Shown here piece by piece: positions 59,017 through 64,000 of a stretch of DNA of 64,000 nucleotides (the first letter of the stretch is position 1; each line of letters opens with the position of its first letter). The translations under genes and the position numbers were made by a program. Under the pieces are notes generated by a model. That model ran no database searches. It was not told where the DNA came from and saw only the letters and a list, made by a program, of their open reading frames with translations. The stretch comes from Candidatus Enterococcus courvalinii (GTDB taxonomy: Bacteria; Bacillota; Bacilli; Lactobacillales; Enterococcaceae), in contig NZ_JAFLWI010000008.1 in NCBI RefSeq assembly GCF_017315945.1, forward strand, positions 62,001 through 126,000, given 5' to 3'.

Positions 59017-59024
59017 TTCGCGAA
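59017..59024. promoter_or_regulatory. Candidate autoregulatory operator of the LacI-type gene
   Basis: TTCGCGAA is a perfect palindrome with a central CG, the hallmark of LacI/GalR operators, placed between a TATAAT element (58967-58972) and the ribosome binding site of the regulator gene. Confidence 0.35.
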
Positions 59025-59049
59025 ATTTTTGTTAGAAAGAGGTAGAGCT

Positions 59050-59997
59050 ATGACAACTCTTGCAGACGTAGCAAAATTAGCAAATGTTTCAAAGATGACT
59101 GTATCAAGGGTGATCAATCATCCTGAACAAGTCACTGATGAGCTGAAAGAACTGGTTTTTTCAGCCATGGCTGAATTGAACTATCGCCCTAACATTGCGG
59201 CAAAAGCACTTGTTTCTAATCGATCACAAGTAATCAAACTGTTTATTTTAGAAGAAATCGATACAACAGAGCCCTACTATATGAATTTATTGATGGGAAT
59301 CGCCAATCGAATTGGTCGAGCACATTATTCATTACAGCTAGTGACAACGAGTGGCTTTGACGTTGGTGCTTGTGACGGATACATCATTACGGGGATGCGT
59401 GAAAAAGATTTTGATTGGATCGCCCGCCTGGAAAAGCCAACTGTTTTATTTGGGGAAAATGATTTTGGTTATGATTATGTAGATAGTGATAATCAATACG
59501 GAACAACAAAAGCAACTGAATATGCTTTATCTCGAGGGTATGAATCGGTGGTTTATCTTGGGATGGATGTAGCAGAGCCTTTTGAACGTGCTAGAGAAGC
59601 GGGATATTTAGCAGTTATGAAGGAACAGGGATTATCAACAAAAACGGTTCGTTTTCCTAATCATTCGACAAAAGCGGAAGAATACATTGACTCACATTGG
59701 GCTGAATTTGACAAGAATACTTGTTTTGTTTGTAGTTCAGACCGTTTAGCTTTAGGTGTTGTGCGAGGAATTATGAAAGTTGGCGGGAAAATTCCTCAAG
59801 ATTACGGTGTGATTGGTTTTGATGGCGTCTTTTTGGATCAAATCAGTTCTCCTAAGTTAACAACAGTGAAGCAAGATATTATTCGGATGGGTGAAGTTTG
59901 TGGTGAAATGTTGCTGAAAAAAATAGAAGAAAAAGGAGCAAGTCAAGGTTACCGACGATTTTTTCCGGAACTTATTTTGCGTGAAACGACCAAATAA
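59050..59997 (+). CDS. LacI/GalR-family transcriptional regulator
   Basis: ATG 59050 follows AAAGAGG; 315 residues. The helix-turn-helix and hinge (TLADVAKLANVSKMTVSRVINHPEQV, then AMAELNYRPNIAAKAL) occupy residues 2-58, and the rest is a periplasmic-binding-like sensor domain. DNA-binding residues include the minor-groove hinge Leu in AAKAL. No sugar transport or catabolic genes are next to it, so its inducer and targets are unknown. A TTCGCGAA palindrome in its own leader suggests autoregulation. Confidence 0.88.
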   Translation: MTTLADVAKLANVSKMTVSRVINHPEQVTDELKELVFSAMAELNYRPNIAAKALVSNRSQVIKLFILEEIDTTEPYYMNLLMGIANRIGRAHYSLQLVTTSGFDVGACDGYIITGMREKDFDWIARLEKPTVLFGENDFGYDYVDSDNQYGTTKATEYALSRGYESVVYLGMDVAEPFERAREAGYLAVMKEQGLSTKTVRFPNHSTKAEEYIDSHWAEFDKNTCFVCSSDRLALGVVRGIMKVGGKIPQDYGVIGFDGVFLDQISSPKLTTVKQDIIRMGEVCGEMLLKKIEEKGASQGYRRFFPELILRETTK

Positions 59998-60113
59998 TTC
60001 ACGTTTTCTTTAAAAATGGCCGTGATTTCTGAAATTTATCCGCGCATTATTACTGAAATAGCTGAAATTATGCTATGATTGAGAAAAGTTCCGTTTTGAA
60101 AAGGATGAGTTAA

Positions 60114-60875
60114 ATGAAAGAAATCAAGCGAAAGCATTTTCGTTTTCCCGCTTATGATGATGAAACAGGGGTAAAATTAAGTACGGAGTCTAATCGAGTT
60201 TTGTTTGATGGTGTCGATGATTTGATGAACCAAACAGATCAACATCCACAACAACGTTATGGTCGAACAAAAGAGTTTCATTTTGATGAAAGCGAACGAG
60301 AACAGACACGCCAAAAAAAACAAAGACGTACGATGAGTGAAACGACAAAAGTTGCACCACGCCAAGAGAAGTTGGAACGTTATAAAGAAAGTTTGCCAGA
60401 ATATGGAAAGCATTATCAACCTAAGACGTCGCCAACTGGGCAGAAGAAGCTTTTTGGTGAAAAAAATCATGTTCAAACTAATCAATCGGTGACATCACCT
60501 GCACGTAGTACAAAATCTTCAAAAACAAATAATGTCACTCATGAACGTTCCTACTTTGTGCCAAAATTTATTCCAGCATCAATTATTCCAGATCCAAGAG
60601 AAACACAAGTGACGGAAAATGAATTAATCCAATCAATGAAAAAAACAGAAGATGCGTACTTACTATTTGATACTGAGTCAACGCCGTATCAAGAAAAAAA
60701 AGGGGATAAAACAGTCAAGAGTTTTCACAAAGGTGAAGAAGAAACAGCAGTGAAGACAACAAACAAAAAGACAACTAAAGCAAAAAAAGCACATGGAGTG
60801 TTAGAACGCTCGCTTCATGGGTTGATCGAGGATCAAGGAAATTCATTAAAAGAAAATAGTTATTTCAAGCAATAA
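60114..60875 (+). CDS. Intrinsically disordered hypothetical protein
   Basis: A 253-residue, highly charged protein (Lys, Glu, Thr, Gln), low in hydrophobic residues, with no membrane segment or signal peptide. Three short islands look conserved-like: KRKHFRFPAYDD at residues 5-16, YFVPKFIPASIIPDP near residue 145-160, and the C-terminal LERSLHGLIEDQ. The middle island resembles the FxPxxIPSP motifs in linkers of FtsK/SftA-type DNA translocases, which hints at a cell-division link, but that is weak. The ribosome binding site is AAAGGATG. A terminator follows. Confidence 0.6.
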   Translation: MKEIKRKHFRFPAYDDETGVKLSTESNRVLFDGVDDLMNQTDQHPQQRYGRTKEFHFDESEREQTRQKKQRRTMSETTKVAPRQEKLERYKESLPEYGKHYQPKTSPTGQKKLFGEKNHVQTNQSVTSPARSTKSSKTNNVTHERSYFVPKFIPASIIPDPRETQVTENELIQSMKKTEDAYLLFDTESTPYQEKKGDKTVKSFHKGEEETAVKTTNKKTTKAKKAHGVLERSLHGLIEDQGNSLKENSYFKQ

Positions 60876-60896
60876 CAATAGCTGATTGAAAATGAT

Positions 60897-60931
60897 AAAA
60901 AGAGCAATGATGCAAATCATCGCTCTTTTTG
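60897..60931 (+). terminator. Terminator after the disordered-protein gene
   Basis: AAAAAGAGCAATGAT pairs with ATCATCGCTCTTTTT around a four-base loop. Confidence 0.87.
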
Positions 60932-61039
60932 TGTATGGTTGGCTATCCGTGAAGATGATTTGGCGATTGTTTCTTAGTTAACTGGAGACTTTAAGCAATC
61001 ATCTTAAGTGTCAATCAGTTGAAGTGAGACTGAGGAGTT

Positions 61040-61176
61040 TGTGCCACAACCTTTATTACGGTGTTCCCAAAGCAGCTCCTCCATATAGCTTACAGTCACG
61101 TCAAAATATGAAGAGCTATTTTGAGTGCTTGCTGGCTATCTTGTCGGAGCTGGCCGCTTTGCGTCACAACCTTTAG
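61040..61176 (+). repeat. Dispersed intergenic repeat, copy 3
   Basis: GTGCCACAACCTTTA at 61041 and GCGTCACAACCTTTA at 61161 mark unit ends 120 bases apart. Between them are ACGGTGTTCCCAAAGCAGC, TCAAAATATGAAGAGCTATTTT and CTATCTTGTCGGAGC in the same order as in the copies at 13650 and 16460. The hairpin head is missing. It fills most of the 316-base gap 60876-61191; the rest of the gap is the terminator of the preceding gene and the ribosome binding site of the next. Confidence 0.75.
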
Positions 61177-61191
61177 AAAGTAGGAAGAATC

Positions 61192-62220
61192 ATGAAAAAA
61201 CAAATGAAAAAAATTGGCTTCTATCAAGGATTACCAATCGAAGAAAAAGAGAGTTTCATCGAAATAACTGACGTAGTTCCCGTTGCTACTGGGCACGATT
61301 TATTAGTAGCAGTGGATGCAATTTCTGTTAATCCAGTTGACACGAAGTTTCGCCAGAGTGCAGCAAAAAAAGATCAGTTAACGGTTTTAGGTTTTGATGC
61401 AGTTGGACGAGTCGTCGCTGTAGGTGAGAGTGTTGAAAAATTTCAAGTCGACGAACGCGTTTTTTATGCAGGAAGTAGCAAACGTCCAGGTAGTAATCAA
61501 GAGTTTCAACTAGTCGATGAAAGAATCGTAGCCAAAGCACCAGCTTCTTTATCAGATGAAGAAGTAGCTGCATTACCGCTAACCAGCTTGACGGCTTTCG
61601 AATTGTTATTTGAAAAATTTCAATTAACTCCGCAAGCAAAAGCAAATGTAGGGAAAAAAATATTAGTAATCAATGGTGGAGGCGGTGTTGGCTCCATTTT
61701 GACTCAGCTTGCTAAATGGAGTGGTCTTGAAGTATTTGCAACAGCGAGTGTCAAAAACTTTGAGTGGCTTCGTAACAATGGAGTGGATCATCCCTTGGAT
61801 TATCATGAAAACTTAAAGAAACAATTAATTTCTTTGGGAACGGATCGAGTTGACTATGTGGCTGTACTATACGATATTTTACCCTATTTCCAACAACTAT
61901 TAGAAATTGTTCAACCAGGAGGCCGGGTGGGAACGATTGTTGGTGTCAATCAGCCCTTGCCAATTGGTGAATGGAAAAATCAATCAATTAGTTTTGATTG
62001 GGAATATATGTTTGCGAAAACGGATTTTGATTATAAAATTGAAACACAAGGGGCGATTTTAGCAGAAATCAGCACTTTGGTTGAACAAAAAGAAGTGCAT
62101 AGTCATCTAGGCAAAGTTTACCAAGGAATTTCTGTCACTCACTTGAAGCAAGCAACAAAAGATGTCGAAGAAGGCCACGTTCGAGGAAAAGTGGTGTTAA
62201 CGGGTGGTTTTGTTAAATAG
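61192..62220 (+). CDS. Medium-chain dehydrogenase/reductase (zinc-type ADH family 1, quinone-oxidoreductase-like)
   Basis: A 342-residue MDR protein. The N-terminal GroES-like domain has VNPVDTKFR and GFDAVGRVVAVGE; the Rossmann fold has VINGGGGVGSILTQLAK (about 162-178). The Cys ligands of true zinc alcohol dehydrogenases are absent, so it is probably a zinc-free NADPH-dependent reductase of quinones or enones. The start lies directly after a repeat element, so that element may carry its promoter or leader. It converges on the YitT-type gene. Confidence 0.85.
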   Translation: MKKQMKKIGFYQGLPIEEKESFIEITDVVPVATGHDLLVAVDAISVNPVDTKFRQSAAKKDQLTVLGFDAVGRVVAVGESVEKFQVDERVFYAGSSKRPGSNQEFQLVDERIVAKAPASLSDEEVAALPLTSLTAFELLFEKFQLTPQAKANVGKKILVINGGGGVGSILTQLAKWSGLEVFATASVKNFEWLRNNGVDHPLDYHENLKKQLISLGTDRVDYVAVLYDILPYFQQLLEIVQPGGRVGTIVGVNQPLPIGEWKNQSISFDWEYMFAKTDFDYKIETQGAILAEISTLVEQKEVHSHLGKVYQGISVTHLKQATKDVEEGHVRGKVVLTGGFVK

Positions 62221-62222
62221 AT

Positions 62223-62309
62223 AAAAAAAGAGCTTGGGTATCCGTAGCATATCTCAAAAGTTAGACTAAAAAGCGAACTTTTGAGGTGCACGGCATTCCC
62301 AGCTTTTTT
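62223..62309. terminator. Compound hairpin between convergent genes
   Basis: An outer arm (AAAAAAGAGCTTGGG against TCCCAGCTTTTTT, with a small bulge) encloses a perfect inner 10-bp stem (CTCAAAAGTT / AACTTTTGAG, 62253-62262 and 62276-62285). The outer arm gives A and T tracts on both sides, so it can terminate both genes. Confidence 0.7.
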
Positions 62310-62330
62310 AAGTTGAACAAACTAGTTGTA

Positions 62331-63011
62331 TCAAATTGGTTCTTGATATTCCGGTAATTCTTCAAAAGGCGTTGCAGTTTCTTCTAAAGTCCCCATTGAA
62401 TCTTTCGCTGATTGAAAGAAATCAGGAAGCTGAACATACTTTACTTTGTTTAACGTATAAGCTAAAACAGAGCAGCTTAGTAAAGTATATAAGAAGTGTC
62501 TAAGATCAAGGTATAAAAGAGACACGACTAAGATAATAAAAGTGACTAAGAAAAGACTCTTTCCGATTTTAACATGAAAATACTTTTCAATTGCTTGATA
62601 TAAAATATCGGTTCCGCCCGTACTACCCCCAAAGCGGAAAACCAAGCCACAACCAATACCAGAAAGCAGGCCAGTCATCAGACTATTGATTAACAAGTTC
62701 CCAACGGCAAACTGTATATGAAGACTTTCCCATAAATGTAAAAAGAAAACTAATGCAAATGTTCCCACAATCGTACGAAGAAATGCATGTTTTCCAAAAA
62801 TAAATAATGAGATCAGTAATAATGGCAAATTAAAGACTAATGAAGTGATTGAAGGTGCAAATCCAAAAAGGTTATTTAGTAGTAACGCAATACCTGTCAC
62901 ACCGCCATCAGCAAGTTTTGAAGGTACATTGATTCCAGTTACTGCAAGCCCGTAGATCCCAGCACCTAAAATAATTCCACCAAGGTCTGTAAATAAATGT
63001 AGTTTTTTCAT
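62331..63011 (-). CDS. YitT-family membrane protein lacking the DUF2179 domain
   Basis: ATG 63011 behind AAAAGGGG gives 226 residues. Five or six membrane segments with the family loops GGVTGIALLL and GGSTGGTDILY (compare GGVSGI and GGTTGGSDI in the protein at 13816). The protein ends in a short acidic tail (about residues 200-226) where the paralogue has its roughly 85-residue DUF2179 domain. Function is unknown; lack of the cytoplasmic domain suggests different control. Confidence 0.8.
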   Translation of the reverse strand: MKKLHLFTDLGGIILGAGIYGLAVTGINVPSKLADGGVTGIALLLNNLFGFAPSITSLVFNLPLLLISLFIFGKHAFLRTIVGTFALVFFLHLWESLHIQFAVGNLLINSLMTGLLSGIGCGLVFRFGGSTGGTDILYQAIEKYFHVKIGKSLFLVTFIILVVSLLYLDLRHFLYTLLSCSVLAYTLNKVKYVQLPDFFQSAKDSMGTLEETATPFEELPEYQEPI

Positions 63012-63148
63012 CTCTAACCCCTTTTCTGTTTGAAAATTTTCAGCAACCCCTATATTATACAAATAGAATCAATTCTTCAAGAGGAAAAAAGAAATTTTTT
63101 TCTATGTGAAAACTTTTTATTAGGCAAACAAAAATAAAGGAGAAAATC

Positions 63149-63436
63149 ATGCGAGCTGCTGACTTACTAACTATTTTGACTAATCCGCCACAAAACAAAG
63201 AATATCAAGGGATTTTCTTGCTGATTAACAATCAGAAACAGCCAGTCACGAAAATTGAGGTCACACCAAAAAACGAGTTGGTCTTACATTTCAATCAACG
63301 AAAGAACAGATTAACAATGAAAGAAATCTTAGTTGAACTAATGATGAATCGTGAAAAAAATATTTACTATCAATTGGATGCAGAAATAATGCCGTTATAT
63401 GGTATTAAAGAAACAGGAACAGAATTAATGATTTAA
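63149..63436 (+). CDS. Small cytoplasmic hypothetical protein
   Basis: A 95-residue protein behind AAAGGAG. It has a helix at the start (RAADLLTILTN) followed by what looks like a beta-rich body, with no membrane segment and no recognised family. It is separated from its neighbours by 137 and 147 bases, so it is probably transcribed alone. Confidence 0.6.
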   Translation: MRAADLLTILTNPPQNKEYQGIFLLINNQKQPVTKIEVTPKNELVLHFNQRKNRLTMKEILVELMMNREKNIYYQLDAEIMPLYGIKETGTELMI

Positions 63437-63583
63437 ATAAAAAAAATCGCGTGAAGCATTAGTTTTTTTTAAAATTGATATTTTCCGATGGAACGGTAAA
63501 ATCTGAATAGATTTAAAGTGGCGAGTTTTGTTATTATTTAACTCGGGGAAAGCAATTATGTCACACAACGAAGGGGGGATGAA

Positions 63584-63961
63584 ATGAGACAGAAAAAGCT
63601 AATGATCGGCACGACATTTCTGTTAGCTATTTTCTTGATAAGTCCAGTAGCATTTGCCACACAGGGGAACGAAACGTCACTTACCGTCCATGGGGTACTT
63701 TATAGACCAACATTCGGGGAAACAACAATCAGCATACCAGAACAATTGCCAAAAACAGCGGAGGTTCAATCAGAAGCATTGGTGTGGTTGGGAATATGTC
63801 TGGTCTGTATTTCATTCGTTGGTTACCTGCTTGGACGAGATGAAATGAACTTTCTTGGGGATAAGAATAGTGTCAAGAATAGAATCCAAAGTAGTGGTCA
63901 ATCTTTTGCTCACTATATAAGAAGCATCCTTAAGAAAAAGAGATTCGTACATAAAACGTAG
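63584..63961 (+). CDS. Small sortase-anchored protein (LPKTA motif), possibly first gene of a WxL-type locus
   Basis: A 125-residue protein with a signal peptide (about residues 1-26, cleavage near AFA), about 25 exposed residues, the sortase motif LPKTA (about 50-54) and a hydrophobic segment (about 61-80). Unusually, some 40 basic residues follow the membrane segment, where a normal sorting signal ends in a few. Small proteins of this type stand beside DUF916 and WxL genes in enterococcal csc clusters, and the window ends 39 bases later, so that context is inferred. GAAGGGGGG precedes the ATG. Confidence 0.7.
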   Translation: MRQKKLMIGTTFLLAIFLISPVAFATQGNETSLTVHGVLYRPTFGETTISIPEQLPKTAEVQSEALVWLGICLVCISFVGYLLGRDEMNFLGDKNSVKNRIQSSGQSFAHYIRSILKKKRFVHKT

Positions 63962-64000
63962 CAAAACGTTTATCTTGATGTTCTTTGCTTGAAACGACCA

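Noticed and set aside
63035-63050. CodY box in the leader of the second YitT gene
   Set aside because: Only the first nine positions of the 15-base consensus match; the second half is degraded.

Overview
The window is chromosomal DNA of a low-GC Gram-positive bacterium of the Lactobacillales, most likely an Enterococcus. The evidence is AT-rich coding sequence, GGAGG-type ribosome binding sites, CodY, HslVU, PflB/PflA, two sortase-anchored surface proteins, and long stretches of gene order shared with Bacillus subtilis (ypiA-ypiB, ypjC-ypjD-cca, thyA-dfrA, ypmR-ypmS-msrA, rbgA-rnhB-dprA-topA-trmFO-xerC-hslV-hslU-codY, plsY-yneT-parE-parC). The species cannot be fixed from the window. No rRNA, tRNA or CRISPR array was seen.

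Bases 1 to about 9.4 kb are the right end of a siphovirus-type prophage. It holds a tail-associated lysin cut by the left edge, two large baseplate/receptor-binding proteins that each end in a different phosphodiesterase-type enzyme domain (calcineurin-like metallophosphoesterase, then glycerophosphodiester phosphodiesterase), a holin, and two endolysins with different catalytic heads on the same wall-binding tail. Two small minus-strand genes for surface-tethered proteins (9.46-10.54 kb) sit at the junction with the host chromosome and may be phage cargo.

From 10.75 to 28.4 kb the chromosome is mostly housekeeping. It carries a degenerate 3-dehydroquinate synthase-like protein, ypiA/ypiB, a YitT transporter-like protein, MazG-like pyrophosphohydrolase and cca, two lineage-specific genes, a Na+/H+ antiporter, an ABC-F ATPase, thyA-dfrA, a hemolysin III family protein, a DegV fatty-acid-binding protein, the ypmR-ypmS-msrA-yozE run, and signal peptidase I.

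From 28.4 to 33.95 kb lies an accessory block between lepB and rbgA. It encodes a secreted protein with a ricin-type lectin domain, a VOC-family protein with a likely CcpA-controlled promoter, and a 958-residue BspA-like sortase-anchored surface protein.

From 33.95 to 50.8 kb is a conserved genome-maintenance region: ribosome assembly GTPase, RNase HII, DprA, topoisomerase I, TrmFO, XerC, HslVU, CodY, an aldose epimerase, PlsY, YneT and topoisomerase IV. Then come pflB-pflA (mixed-acid fermentation), ppaC, a DUF1803 protein, several membrane proteins, a YitV-like hydrolase, a LacI-type regulator, an intrinsically disordered protein, an MDR oxidoreductase and a second, shortened YitT protein. 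At the right edge a small LPKTA-anchored protein may begin a WxL-type surface-protein locus.

The least explained features are a dispersed repeat family (13.65, 16.46 and 61.04 kb) built from tandem units of about 107-120 bp, two copies of which carry a terminator-like hairpin; the enzyme-tipped phage baseplate proteins; the orphan secreted lectin protein; and the metal-site-less dehydroquinate synthase relative.
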